DNA of 64,000 bases from Cymodocea nodosa (GCA_036874045.1 JAZBRI010000004.1:6448001-6512000), one strand, 5' to 3'; positions 10,601 to 25,600 are shown, counted from the stretch's first letter. Notes: generated by a model from the letters alone, not told the origin. Numbers and translations are program-made.

Positions 10601-13600
10601 AGAGTACAAACTCCAATTTATAGGACACAACCTTAGCCAACAAGTAATCTATTATCTAACCATTATGCATAGTGTTTAATGTTGATTTTAAGTCATGTAT
10701 CAGTTTTAAGAAAAATGACACATTGAGCATTAGTAAGACTGTACAATCAGGTGGTTAAGGTTGGAACAGGTTTTGCGTGACCCAACCCAACCCAACCCAA
10801 CATTATTGGAAGAGAAAAATCTCTTTCGTTAATTGATCTAATAAATAAATGGTTAAGCGTTTAATTAGCTATACTGAAATTATTTGATTAATGATTACAA
10901 ATTACATAGTGAAATTGATACTTTAGAGCCCAAAAGATTTAAATTAAGTAAAAAAATGAATATATGACATGTAAATTTAACAAAAATAAGAATAGTAATG
11001 AAGGTATATGATTAGATGATCATGAGATTCATAAAAGTAGGACATTTAAATACTTAGAATTTATAATAAGTAACAATGGAAAAACTATAAAGGATGTTTT
11101 GGGTGCAAAGATGTGAATGCTTAGATGGATGACTGGTAATGCTAAGTTAGAAAATGATTTTATTAAAAATAAAGAGTCAAACCAATTGAAGATAAAATAA
11201 GAAAAAATCAGCTGGAGCAGTTTGGTCATATTCTAAGGAGACCAAAGAATACATCAGGGAAAAATTAAATTACTGTAGAAGAAACTAAAAGATTTAAATC
11301 ACTTGGCTAGGAATTATGAGAAAAGATTTAAATTTATGTAATTTAATAAAGATTTAACTATAAATAGAAATACATGGGAAAAAAATGATTCAGGCAATCA
11401 ACTCCACATGATAGGATTGTGATTCTAATTGCTGTTATTACAATAGACTACATTACATTCATTCTTCTAATTCATGTTCCCAACCTAGATCTCAACCACG
11501 TTGCTTTATATTTTTATCACCACTCAATCTCATCATTTACAACCTCTATTTGTAGCTCATTTTTGAGGGCCACCTTAGATTCCACATTTGCATTGCACCA
11601 ACTAGACATAGCCACCTCTTTATCCAAATTGGCAATCTTTAATGCAAAATTTCTATGTAGGTCCCAAATCTACATCTATGCTCTATATACAAGCCTTGAG
11701 CACCATCCTTTGATTTAACTGTTGAGTCAACTTCTTTGAACAGTCATAACATGCAGCATTAAATCTAGAAGGCTTAATCAAAACCTTTACATGAAATCCA
11801 ATGATTCCTTTTCCCTCCTACAGAAACATCAGCCTCTAATTTTATATTGGAACTTTAAGAACATCAATGGACTGCAGAAACGTCTGCATGTAACCATGGC
11901 ATGATTCATAATAAGAAGAATAATTCAAAAAGAGAAACATAACAAACAAGTGAACTTCCTATGAAAGAACGTAATATGCAAGTCTAAATTCAGTGTTCAA
12001 CCTGTAGATGGTTCATCAAGAATAACTATTGGAGGATCACCAATCATGGCAATGGCAACAGACAATTTTCGCTTGTTTCCACCACTTAGAGAAAATGAAG
12101 GCTTGTTTGCATGTTTCTGTAAGTCAAACTCCACTAATTGCTTATTGACAACCTGTGGAATACATTGGGATACTTTCAGTTGACAACAGACATGCACATG
12201 TATAAGAAAAGCAATTGAAGCATAATCTTCAAAGATTCAAAAGAGGTTGTGCAGGATGAATAGTTGATTATGGGAATAAATTTGGCAATTTGAAGACTCA
12301 AAAACACTTACATCTTTTATACATCCCTCAGGAACTTCTTTTATTTGTGCATAAAGCTCTAGATGCTCTTGGACCGTTAAAAATTCCAAAAGAGGGTCAA
12401 ATTGTGGGCAGTAACCAACCTGCAAATTGATAAAATGAATTAAGAATTAATCAACCACACATAAAAGTTGGGAAGTGAGATAGTGTTTCTTACACGACGG
12501 CGAACAATCTTTGGGTGCAATCTTATATCACTTCCAAAAATATATGAAGTTCCACTGCTAGGGGATTCTTCCCCTGGAAAATATGAAAAATCCAGATAAT
12601 AGGGATTTTGCATATGAAAATTCTCAATGACATTCACATCCAAAAATGTAATGAAAAAAAGGTATACAGAAATGTCTTGTGAAATTTCCTCAAAATTTTT
12701 CAACAGGAATTCACATTGGTACCCCAATATGTAATTCGTAACAATAATATGCAACTATACTAGAAATCTATAGGAGCCTGCAAGAGATTCATCAAGAGAC
12801 ACTTATTGATATTTTAATAATTTAACCATGTTGATGCCAATAACAGCAGTCCAACTAATAATATTTTCCAGAAGGTACATGTTTTTTTGAAAGGTCAGAA
12901 AATGTGCTAGAAATGTATGACGGCATATATATTAGACTCTTATTTGGGATATTGAATATTTTTATGTTGGGTACTTAGTAAACCTTGTAAATATGCAATC
13001 TCTTGGTCATTAGCGAATAATGATCATTGTTCTCTCACGTTCACATGGTTTTTTATCCACGTGCTTGTGCCCCTGAATAGTAGTCATTGTGCCTGGAGGT
13101 GTTTGTGTAGTGATACCACTACTGGTCCTCTGAATCTTCTGTAGATTGTCTACAAATCAAACCTATTTGTGTTGTTTCCAATGGCGAACAATGGCTTTTC
13201 ATGAATCCTTGACAATCTTAGTGGAACATCGAAGAAATTCCATGAGAAATATTTACTCAGGAACAAAGCTTTAAGACCTTTACTTTGGTGCATCATACAC
13301 TACAACATCACGTTGAGCCTCCAATCTCAAAGATGCCACATGTGAAGATTGTTATGGTCATGATGTCAGCATTGTCTCTTGGTTAGTCAATAGCATGGGG
13401 TCTAATGTTGCCATAAAGTCACAATGCTTCACCCCACTAGGAAAATTTAGAATATGCTAAAGGTCATGTTGCTTCACCCCACCAGGAAAATTTAGAATAT
13501 GTTAAAGGTCATGTATAAACACAAGAAGAATACAAGACCCTAATCTTGATAAATTATCCCTTATAGTCTACAAGCTGTGTTTGTTGGATATTCTAAGACT

Positions 13601-16600
13601 TAATAAGGATATCATTTGCTTTTGTCCCTTGACCAAACATTATTTAATGTCAATTGAAGTCATATTTTTTGAGTCTTACCAATTTTGAGATAGAGCATCC
13701 TTGTCGTCTCTGGTTGACTTGATTGAGTGTGGTAGTAGATTATGAAATTTCCCATCCTTTGTAGCTATATCACCGTTAGCAACCATGAACAGACTTTGAC
13801 AAGATTAATTTTGGCCATGGATGCAAGTCAATCTACTTTGAATCTTAGCTTTCTAATTACACTACAAAAGGATAAACATCTTTGCAAAACCCATCTCATT
13901 TCCAAATTTGTTTCATATGGTCCTCTTATCACCTCCTTTTGTAATTTTTCCTTGTTCATATCATCTACATTTGTTCCCGAGAATTACTAAGAGAACCTTT
14001 TTATACTACATCAGAAAATATCTATAGAAAATGAAATGGCAACATTAATGCCTTTGGCACTTGGGAGTTGGCACCTGTAGAAAGATATAAATTGTGAACC
14101 ACAAGCTAGATGAACCTATTGAAAATACAAGGCAAGACTGGTTGTCTATAATTTCACTTAAATGCATGGTATTGACTACATTGAAACATTTTCATTTTCT
14201 CTAGTTATTAGATTAAACCCCATCAAGGTTCTCCTTTCCATTATTATGGATCAAATATGGGAATTATATCAGTTAAATGTCAAGGACGTATTTCTTTATA
14301 GTTATTTAATAGACACAATGCTCTAAGGTATGTATCTCAATGGAAGATAAAGTGTGAAATCTGAAGAAGACTATTTATGGGCTAATGCAAAGTTTGTGTG
14401 CATGATTTGAAAATTTTAGCCAAGTAATCATTGACAGAAATTTCTAGGGATATGTTGTTGATCATTCAGTATTTCGTAAGGACCACTAGTGATGTGTGAT
14501 TCTAGTTGTAAATGTTAATGATATTGTGAATGCTTAATGTTAAATGGTTGTATTGGCATGTTTGGAGTTATATTTGGTTTAATGGATATTTGTTTATTCC
14601 AGAACCATTATTCCCATCTATATATTGCATCTTCAACCCTAATTAAGAATAATCACTTTTCTCTTCGAAATCTCACAGATATCTTGTAAATAGGGAGTAC
14701 TTTGCTAGTATTAATGAGATCAAGGTGTGTCTTACAACACACATTTTCACTAAGAATATAGAAAAGCTACAATATTTTTTAGGCATTAAGTTTGCATATG
14801 CCAAGGGTCTATGGCCCAAACAACATATGAGATAATGTGGATTAGACCTCCCCTAATGGAGCTTGATTACCTTGGAGAGATTTTTATGGTTATGTATTGT
14901 GAGTTATCAACTTCTTTATCAACAATCTCATTTTCCCTAAGCATACATATTACAAAGCTTTTTAAGGCAAGAATTGGCCATGCTTAGGTTGCTTGTCGCA
15001 CCTTGTCTTTAATTGATTGAATCTTTGCCAGATCCAGTTGATTAGACATATGTTTTTAATGGTTTAAATTTTTTTCCTTGAAAAAAATTTAAATATAATT
15101 TTATGATGGAATACTATTAAAATATATATAATTATATATATTAATAAAATATACATATAGTATTATTACACCTAATAGTTTGATGTTTTATTGAGTTTAT
15201 GTATTTGAATGTTATTTGAGAAATAATAGAGTTAAAACTATCAAATATTTAAATATATATATATACATATATATATATATAATATACTTAAAAAATAAAT
15301 ATTTTAATGGCACTTTAAAAAGTATGTATGGTACATCAAAGTAATTGTCACTACATATAAGATACAATGGTGAGACATTGTTGGACCCATTCGGGTAGTT
15401 GGATCTTAGGATCCATATACACATTTGTATATATATATACTATTTTGTTTAATGGAAGTTGAGGTATCTTTTTCCTAATCTCGATTAACCCTAGTTTAAC
15501 TTGGTATTAGAGCTAATCTAGGGTTAATCAATCTTCCATCCTTTTGATCCACCATACTCAATCGAAATCGTCACTGTCCACTTAGTTTGATCAACGGTAA
15601 CACTCCTTTAACATCTCTCATCTCTCATAGGGTAAGAGAGCCCCTCATATCTCCACACTATTGTTTGCAACCTATACTTGGTCACGACTCTACTGTTGCT
15701 CCAGACTTCCTTGGTTGGCCATTGTGGGGTCGACTTCTTATCACCACCTTCTCCAATTCAATCTTCCACTGACACTGCTCTTTGCCAACTTGACTATTCA
15801 TCTATGCAACTATCTGGTGTCTTACTGGCTTGACATCAAAGGACATCCCGATAGTCACCTTGAGGTTGTTGTTCCAAGCTTAGTTACCTTGGGCTAACAC
15901 TAAAAAAGAACTAACTTTGAGGTCTGTGGGTATGTTTTCAGACTATTGTGTTCCTCACAAACATCAACCGGCTCCTACTCCTTGGTGATTAATATGATAG
16001 GATTTACAATGTTTGTAGATAACTCTAAATTAAATGTTACAAGTATAAAATTAAATGAATTCAATTATCATACCTTGTCCCTCAACTTCGATTCTTTACC
16101 TAAGACTTATTAAGAGGCACTTACTCTTCTTTTTTGGAAGAAAACTATGAATATGAGTTGTAGGCACTCTTAAAGCAACAAACATGGGAGCTAGTGCTTC
16201 GTCCTCACAATCTTCCAGTAGTTGATTGTCGATGGGTGTTTGCAAATAAAAGTCTGGCTGATGGATCTATTGCTTGTTACAAAGTTTGACTTGTAGCTTG
16301 TGATTTTACTTAGACACATGGTATTGATTATTGAGATAACTTCTCACCGGTTGCTCACCTCTCATCTATTCAAATTCTTCTCGCCCTAGTTGTGTGTCGC
16401 TCTTGGACTTTATGTCAACTTGATGTTCACAATGTATTCCTTTATAGTGATCTTGATGAGGAGGTTTATATAGAGCAACCTCTTAAGTTTGTTGCTCAGG
16501 AAGAGAATCAAGTTTGTCATTTGAAGAAGTCTATATACGATCTTAAACAGAGTCTCAAGGCATGGTATGCCAAGTTTAGCTCTATCTTGCTTGCTTATGA

Positions 16601-19600
16601 CTATCACAAGTGTCACATTGATGACTTCATCTTTATATAAAAGTCTTCTAGTGACTATACTATTTTGGCTGTATATGTTGATGACATCCTTATCACCAGA
16701 GATGATAAAGATGACATACAATCCAACAAGGAGTTCTTTAGTCGCTAGTTCGTTATTCAAGATCTTGATAGACCCTGATACTTTCTTGGGATCGAATTTG
16801 CCTATGCTAATGGTAACTTAGTGTTATCTAGTGAAATTATGTTATGAATTTATTAAAGGAGACTGGTCTCACTAGGTGCAAGCTGGTTAACACTCCTATT
16901 GAACCAAATCCCCATTTTTGGGATGAGAACTCAAGGTCACTTAAAGATGCCAGCAAATATCATAGGCTCTTAGGCAAACTCCTATATTTGACTGTGACTC
17001 GACTAGATATATCCTTTGTGGTAGGGTTGCTAAGTTAGTTTATACAATCATCTAGTAAAATACATTGGTAGGGGGCTCTAAGAGTAGTTGCCTACATCAA
17101 AAGCTATCCAAGAAAAGAATTGGTTTATTCTAATCATGGTCATGAGATGATTAGTGGATATTCTAATGCTAGCTACGTTGATGATAAATCAAATAGAAAA
17201 TCCACTTCCGACTATTGTACCTACTTTGGAGGAAATCTTGTAACTTGAAGAAGTAAGAAATAGAATGTAGTATCAAAATTAAGTTGTGAATCAGAATACT
17301 AGAGTATGTCTTGAATAGGGAGTAAGCTCATCTAGGTAAAGTCACTATTATCAAAATTTGGAGTTGAAATTACTATTCCTAAACACATGCATTGTGACAA
17401 CCAAACAACCATTTACATTGCTAGCAATGATGTGTTTCATGAAAGGACCAAGTATATCGAAGTGAATTGTCACTATGTTCGTGATCTAGTGAAGAACAAT
17501 ACTGTTACTCTACCCTTCACTCCTTCTCAACAACTTGTTGATATTTTCACTAAAGGTCTTCATGTTAAACCCTTTAACTTTATTTGTAACAAACTGAGCT
17601 TATGTAATATTTATGTTTCAGCTTGAGGGGGAGTGTTGGACCCATTCGGGTAGTTGAATCTTAAGATCCATATACACATTTGTATAAATATATACTATTT
17701 TCTTTAATGGAAGTTGAGGTATCTTTTTCCTAATCTCAATTAACCCTAGTTTAACTAACATCATTTTTACATCCAACACTTAGTCTTTAAAGCAGCTAAT
17801 AGATATCTTTACTAAAGGTTTGGACGTTAGGATTTTGAGACTATGCAGTATTTATCAAACTACACATGATTGATAATTTAATATATATGCTTCATCTTGG
17901 ATTGACGTTATGTGTGTGTATGCAATCCTTTGATCGCTACTGAATAATCACCAATTTTCTCTCATTCTTACAATATGAAAAAGATTACAACCAAACATGA
18001 CCTATGAAAAATGCAATACAAATAATAACTCTGAAAAATATCCACAATAAAACAATGGTGTTAGTATTAGGGTTGCATGTGCTTTAGTCCCACATTTTCT
18101 ATCATGAAGCTATTCTTTCTATGTAACCTTTATTTATAGAGGCCTTGCTTTAGGCCTTTTCTGTTATTGAATGAATTAAATCTTTCACCATTTCTTATCT
18201 TCACATGGTATTAAAGCAACTTTGTGATATACAATGCAGAGATAAGAAATGGTAACAAATTTGATTCATTCATAAACAAAGAAGGCATCTATATAGAGAG
18301 GTTACATATAGAGGGAAATTCTGCAATAGACAACATAGGGCTAAATTACATGTAATCTTAATACTCTAACAATATGAAATAGCTAACTGCTCTTTGCTTA
18401 TTACCTGTTAACATCGATAATGTTGTTGTCTTTCCAGCTCCATTTGTACCTAGTAAACCAAAACATTCTCCTGCTTGAACGGAGAAGGTTAAAGAATCAA
18501 CAGCAACCTTCTCCGTGATATTTATTCTACTGGGATACACCTGATATCATTAAAAAATACAGCAGCTGTCATTAATGTCATTAGAATTTGGATTGGGAAA
18601 AATCTGATTCAAGTACCTTCCGAAGGTTACGCAAGTGGATTATGGCATCCCCAACACCACCAGAGAGAACTCTGTCTCTTTCAGCTTGCACATCCATATC
18701 ATCATCAGCAATGGATACAGAAGTTTCATCTGAAGGATCTATAAAAGGCTCCAACATATGCTGTGGCATTCCATGGTGGTGTCTGCAAACACCATACCAC
18801 CACTTCTTGGCTACTTGTATGTTCAATTTGCGAGAAGGAAAACTCTCGATACCAATTGTGACGAGGAAATATGCAACACTCTGCAATAGTGAAATTAGGA
18901 TAGGAATAATGATCAGTATTTGGTATAAGATATACAAAGTATATAAGTACAATATTTGATAGATGCCAATTTCTGTTGTATGAAATGTGCTTGCACTGAA
19001 TCCACATATGATAGACTGGAGAAGCACAATAAAAGAAAACAGCCACATAAACCATGTTGGCAGACTAAAATTTAAAAAAATTTTAGGGTATGTTTGATTG
19101 ACCATAATTCACATATTATGTAATGTAATGTAATTGAACTATATTTCTCAACTAAATTACAATACTTGAGCTTTTATAACTGTTAAGAGTTCATGTTATA
19201 AGATAACTGGGTAAACGGGGATCCATATACCCAAATCCGTTTACCACCTTATATATGTATTTGTAATCCTCATTACCTCTCTAATCTAATGATAGTTTTC
19301 CCTCTAATCACATGGTATCATAGCATAACCACAAACCCTAATCACCCCATCACTCTCTCTCTCTTTCCACCATCAATCACAGGTCTCCTCTCTTCTCCAA
19401 CAACAGTGACTACTGGTCCATGTTCACACAACTTCGTCTGAAGCTTCCGTTGCATCTCAAGTGTGCACACATCCCACGCTCGGTCTCTCTTGGTTGGTAG
19501 GTGTCTCAGTTGTGATTGTTGGACACCTTCTAGTTGCATGTGTGTGGGTGGTACACAACTCTCCTTTGCCGCAATGCTTCAATTGGTGAGGGTTGCAGTG

Positions 19601-22600
19601 GACAGGCTTCTTTCTTACGACCTTTGGGTCATCCCTGTGTACTTGAGGAATTGGAGGTTCATCAACCCATCACTTCTAATATAGTGACACTAAAGCAAAA
19701 TATCAGAATGATCTATAGGTGATTGCCTTTTTAGTTGAACTTCTTCCAAAGCTATCTTCGTAGGTGCAAGGGCAAATACTTGGCAATGATGCCACCTCAA
19801 ACCTAACTACTACCTTCTCTCGTGTGCTACAGATCTCTCATATGGGACCTTCATTTGAGCTAGCAGCAATGGTTTCTCAAAGCCAATTGTGATGTCCTAG
19901 CCACAAGGGGAGGAGAATTGATGATAGACAGAGTGTCTTGTCCTCATTATGGCAAGACAAATCATAGATCGGAACAATGTTGGAAGAAGTTTAGGAAGTT
20001 GACATGGGCTCATGTTGTGACTGAGTCAGATGTTCTTGACAGTTCTCAGTTTGCTACATCAGCACTGGATCACTTAACTGGTGTTATAATTTCACAAGTT
20101 GACTATGAGTGTTTCATGCCGTTACAGGTTACTAATTCTTCTACTACAACAACTATAACATCTACTTCAAGTATGAGTATGGTCATGGTAGTTTAAGTAA
20201 ATAATCCTTAAATTATAGATTCAAGAGTTTCCCAATATATGACACATAGCCACAACCTTTTCCATAATTTGCAACATTTACTTAACCTATGTAGAGTTAC
20301 TATTGTTAATGGTTGATCTTGTTGCATTACTTGAAATGGTACAATTCAAGTTACTTCTAGGATTCAATTAGATTAAACTTTTTGTAAACCTTTTGTCTGT
20401 TAGTGTTATTACAGTTCAACTTTCATGTTTCATAATCTTTTTTCCCTTTCATTGTACTTTCAAGAGAGAGAAGGGAGTCAACAATAAGCAACAGCAAAGA
20501 ACTAAGATGAGGTTGTCTATGATAGTGGAGAGCAGGAAGGACGGTGTTGGTGCAGCAGTACAAGGACAATGGTGGAGGGTGGGAAAGATGTGGTGAAAGG
20601 CAAAGATAGTGGGCCAACAATGGTGATGACTAGGGATTCCCTCCTCTTTATCTTAATTTTTCACACTTTTGGACTCTTAAAACCTAAGTATAGGAGAATA
20701 GAAATTGGTAGAAGTGGATGGATTTTATTAGCAAAAATAAAGTGTCTATGTATAAAGACTACATAAGAGAAATAAACATAATGTAACCAATATGAGACTA
20801 AACCCACAATATACAAATAACCCTAATACATTATTTACTCACACAAATGTAATTCAACTACATTAAAACAAGATTCCAGACAAATGGAACCTTATAGTCT
20901 CATGCTGAAAAAGGCATTGAAATTGATTGCAGCTGATAGTTAATTCTACCAAGTTTGGAACATGAATCATGATATACTATGCAAATACTAGTAAATACAG
21001 ATAATACTTTAGAATAAGTTATAGTCGTTATCAACGAGAGGGTACATTACTGCACAAAACTGAATATTCAATACTAGGTGAAGAAGAGTTGCACACATTA
21101 GGATGCTTGTGTTTATGTTGAATTTCCAGAGTTAGTGCAAATTATTTTTTGCATAATATCACAACTGAAGTTTCAAAGAATTTATCAGAAAAATAAGAAA
21201 TTATTAGAACTTATTAAATCATATACCTCGATTCCCAAGTAACAAAGAGAGGCACCAGTAATGTCCCAGTCAAGAATTCCAGTTTCATCTTGTGCTTTTA
21301 AATCTTGCCGACGAAGAGCAAGTGATGCAAGCCCATCAGCAAAACAAAATCCAGGAGCTAGCCGAAAGAAATTCTGAAAAGCATATCATCACGTGCAATG
21401 TCAACAGGAAGAATAAATAATAGTGTAATGATACAATGAGAATGAAAACATAAATAATAGTACAATACATTTAATTGCTAACACTGTATAACTGTCAGAA
21501 AACCATAGTTTCAGGCTTTAGATTATTGATTGCATTTTCATTGAACTTATTAATAACAATTAGTGTTTTCCCTGTCAAAAAGTAACAAAAAAATCAGTAT
21601 GCATCTGGTTAACTAGATGCATGGATGAACGTTGGTGACATTGACAAAGCTTGCATATAAGATTTTAAGAAACTTGAAATAAAAAGAGAAATCATTCCAG
21701 GTTTATCTGCAATTCAAATGCCTGTAAGAACTGATACTGCAAAGTCTACAATAACTCAAATGAAGAGCTACTATAGTAGCAATTTCACCAACATTGTAGC
21801 TAAGAATGTTTGGAACTTTATCTAAACTCTCCAACAAAACTTCCAGTTACAGTACTGGAAGTGCAAAGAGCTAGCAGAAGCTGGAGCAACAAGAGCATTT
21901 GTTAGCTGTCCTAGCTCCTATGAAACTGGACTCACTCTGGGAGCCCTAAGAACTAGAGCTAGGTGAAAAAAATGCATACGAAGTAAAGAAATTTGAAATA
22001 ACAACTAGAAATATGAATGAAATTTATTCTATATGAATACCTTGATATAAATTATTATTTAATCAGTAGTGTAGGCAAACATGTTTGTTGATATAGTGAT
22101 GTACTAGGCTGCATAGTTGTTACAAACCTTGTCTTGTGTTTGTATATATGTTATCCGAATGTCCTAGTGCATCTATGTCATAGTTAAGGCAAGTAACCTT
22201 AGTGTTATTAAACAATAGATGTGTTTAAGAAATGTTCTCTATTTATCTAACTTTTCAGTAAAATCTATTGTCCATTAGTGTTATTACCAAACAATTGATG
22301 TGCTTTATAACACCTTCCCTTTCATTGCAATTTTTTAAGATTTATAGAGGAAGAGGTTCAATTTGTGCCATGAGCATAGAAAAGTGTACTTGCTTGTTCA
22401 AGATGAGATTCCACATGGACTATCATCATTGATTTCCACTCCAAAGCCGTCTGTCTTGGGGCATTATCATCTTGATCATTGATCACATCATACATTCTAG
22501 CAAGTCCTTCCCGATGACCTCACAATGGGTACATTTTTTGTTCTAATGACAAAAGATGTGAAGCACAGTATAATTTTTTATGCTTTTTTAATCTAATGTG

Positions 22601-25600
22601 ATTAGGATTCAATTTTTGTATATCTTTTTTATAAATTATTACCATAATTCTCCTGGAAGTGATGGGCTGTAATCGGTCAAATCTTCCTATAAGATGCCAA
22701 ATGATGACAACATTCGGTCAATTTTTATAAGATGCTAAATGATGGCAGCTAAATTTAATTGGTTTTGTGTATATTATGTTTTACTTCAACTTATCTGAAG
22801 CTTCAAGTCAAAACTTGAAGTTTTTCAATCAAAATTCAATGTTTACATGCTATCACACCATCTCTTTCAAAATTTTCACCAATACTCAATGCCTCCCCTT
22901 TTTCTACGAAATGATACTCTATATGAAACCATTATGGAATAGTTTTCTCTCAAATCACATTATTTCGTTGTTTAGGTGTCCACTAACACATCGCAACTAG
23001 TCATGTCACCTTAGTTTTAGATGAACAACTCTGGTTAGAAGGAATAATCACGGTGTCTCCCATGAGTTGAGAGTTAATGATTTTGTGTATTCTTGTTATG
23101 TCTAGATATGTGATGTTTGACATAGAGGATCCTCAAGCCCTAGATGTGCATGCATGGGTTGGGATTCAATGGTTTTTTGATTGTGGATTTGCCCAAGATT
23201 TTGAGTCACATTTTGCTGAAGATTGTGGTTTAATATTTGAGTCGAGGGAATGCATCAAGAATAGGTTGAATCATTTGACAGTTTTTATGTTAAGAGGTTT
23301 TCTTCGTGTCTTTTTGTTTTGTCTTTAGGTGAGAAATTTTAAATGGGTTTTTGGATAATTCCCAAGTAGGTGCCTAATAAATGTTTTCTTGTGGATCCAA
23401 TTTGTTGTTTTGGGTTTTCCGTTTAAGAATTTTACTTGCTGCAAGAAATAATGCCTCTAAGGTCCGATTCATGTATTTTTGGTGGCTTTGATAGATGTTT
23501 TGGATGCTTTAGGTTGATATTGGGTGACTATCACCAGTTTGAAAGATATCTAGTGCTTGAAGAAGAAGCTACTTACCACACATTATTAGATTCTAAGGAA
23601 AAATTAAGTAATGTTTAAATTAATATTATTATTCAAGTGCCTTAATGTTGCTTACATGCTCCAAATTAGAGTTTAGAGACTAGACTGTTACAGCCCTTCT
23701 TCTAATGAATAACTAGAATCTGATATAGAACTTCCCAAATCTCAATTTGAAAACTCTTAAAATTTGATAAAACAATAACAGCCAATGCCTTAATCTCACC
23801 ATGTGGGGGTAAAAATTGATAATGAAAATGAATAGTTCTACTTTACAAGATAAGATTAATTCCAGAAGCAATAGCAAAAAGGATTTACTAAACATACCAT
23901 CCCAAAAAAGGGTTTTCCTCAATACCATATTACCAGCATACTAAAACCAATTTGCAAGACTAAGGCCCACATTATTTATTACAATCAAAATCAACAAGGG
24001 TGAAAAAATATTTTTTGTTGCAAAAAGTATGATTTGATCATGTTAAGTGAATTAAGATGGAAATGTGAAATACAGGAACACAGAAAATCAGTCTTTTCAA
24101 TAAAATAGAGAAATAAAACTTGAGACTTGTCAATTTAATAGGATTCGTATAGAGACCATTGATTTGCAAGTAACTGTACATAAAATTTTGGACAATGAAA
24201 ATCTCAAGGATGAAAATCTAAAACTATGATATTATTGTTGGTTTAATGGAATTCACATTCAAACATTAGAGCATAAGACAACAATCATTAAGTTTTATGC
24301 AATATTAATTGCATGGTTCCCAAAGTTTATGTTATGCCTCAAGATTCATTTCTTTTTTAAAGATTGACAAAAATATTCCATTCATATCTTGAATTGATAA
24401 TATTGGATTACTTTTTAACAAAAGTAGACCACCTGTATTATAGCATTATGTAAACAATATACTCATATCTATGATATAATTATGCCCCATCCATATCTTG
24501 AATTGGCTATTCCATAGCTTGATTTTTTGTTATGGTAAGCAAGGGTAGTACAAAATCAGCTTGATGATGTATCCTACCAAAATCAGTATAGCTGAAACAA
24601 ACCTTTAGGAAGGAATTTGCAGTTTTCGTGTTCTCCAAAAGTCCCATGATAAAAGAAATGACCATGAGAATCAGTCCACTGAAAAAATGTACCAGAAGAA
24701 CAATATTCTGGAGAAAGCAGATAATCAACAAATAGAACAACTTTACATGTCCAAATTGCAAAAAGAAAACTGGTGAATTGGGAACCTGTGCCATGGTGTG
24801 ATCAGAAAAGAAAAAGGTGATGCAATAAGTTGATGAAGCAACAGCCAGTCCAAACTCCAGAAAGATGAATAGGGTTGGTAAGAGGCAACCATATCCAATG
24901 AACTGCCTCAGATCTACAAAAACAAATTTGATTTATTTAGTTCTTGAGCAAGCGTGCGTGAAACTGTGCAAGGTGGTGATCACTGAAGTTGGCTTCTCTG
25001 TAGATGCTTCTCCAACAGTGTAGATGGAAGTAATACTACATACAATTAGAATCCCCCCAAACTCTAAATTGGTAGAAGTCTTATAGGCTGGTTTTCCCCG
25101 TTATTCCCTTCATTCCCTATCAAGGTCATGACTCCTCTATGGCTTGCATTCATTGCAATAATACACCAGGTGATGAATGTGTCCACTGATAACATAAGGA
25201 AATGACTTTGACCGTGTGGAAAGAAAGAATAGGTGAAAATGGAATGACTCATTAATAAACATAAGGGCCTCCACATATAGAGGTTATAAGGAAATCACAA
25301 ATACAATATGTGAGACTAAATGCACAAGAAACCTTAACCAAATCCAAAGATTCAAATATGGTTCTATTTATTCATATACACTAACACTTCCTCTTAAGTT
25401 GGAACATTTAGGATGTAAACTCAAATAAAACAATAAACAACAAAACTATGGTAGGCATTAAACAAGCAAAAATTGTAGTGGCTACCATAGTAGAAGTAAT
25501 AGCAAGCAAAAACTATCAATATCTAAGCAAAAATGATGGTCAATTTCTTTAACCACACAATAGGTAGGCATGAACATTGATCAATTGACTTGATCTTTCA

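Larger units (their letters stand above)
15379..17756 (+). mobile_element. Younger, internally deleted Ty1/copia element nested in the older one
   Basis: Two 123-bp LTRs (15379-15501 and 17634-17756) begin TGTTGGACCCATTCGGGTAG and differ at only a few positions. A primer site TGGTATTAGAGC (tRNA-Met type) follows at 15502 and the polypurine tract TTGAGGGGGAG precedes the 3' LTR at 17623. Flanks GACAT (15374-15378) and AACAT (17757-17761) are a near-perfect 5-bp target duplication. The interior is only 2.1 kb: reverse transcriptase from about 16130 ([39 protein letters not shown] at 16675) and RNase H to 17615 ([18 protein letters not shown]). Gag, protease and integrase are missing, and stops break the rest, so it is non-autonomous. 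Confidence 0.88.
12920..17990 (+). mobile_element. Older Ty1/copia element, interrupted by a younger copia element
   Basis: The 5' LTR text at about 12940-13043 (TATGCAATCTCTTGGTCATTAGCGAATAATGATCATTGTTCTCTCAC) recurs in diverged form at about 17915-17975 (TATGCAATCCTTTGATCGCTACTGAATAATCACCAATTTTCTCTCAT), which I take as the 3' LTR. Between them, with many stops, are AVFVGYSKT (13563-13590, the integrase-region motif CVFLGYS), [11 protein letters not shown] of reverse transcriptase (14270-14305), [14 protein letters not shown] (14768-14810) and finally [12 protein letters not shown] (17790-17830), the end of copia RNase H. The reading of the RNase H end lies beyond the inner element, showing the host copy was split. 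Heavily decayed, antisense to ABCA1, in intron 31. Confidence 0.7.
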
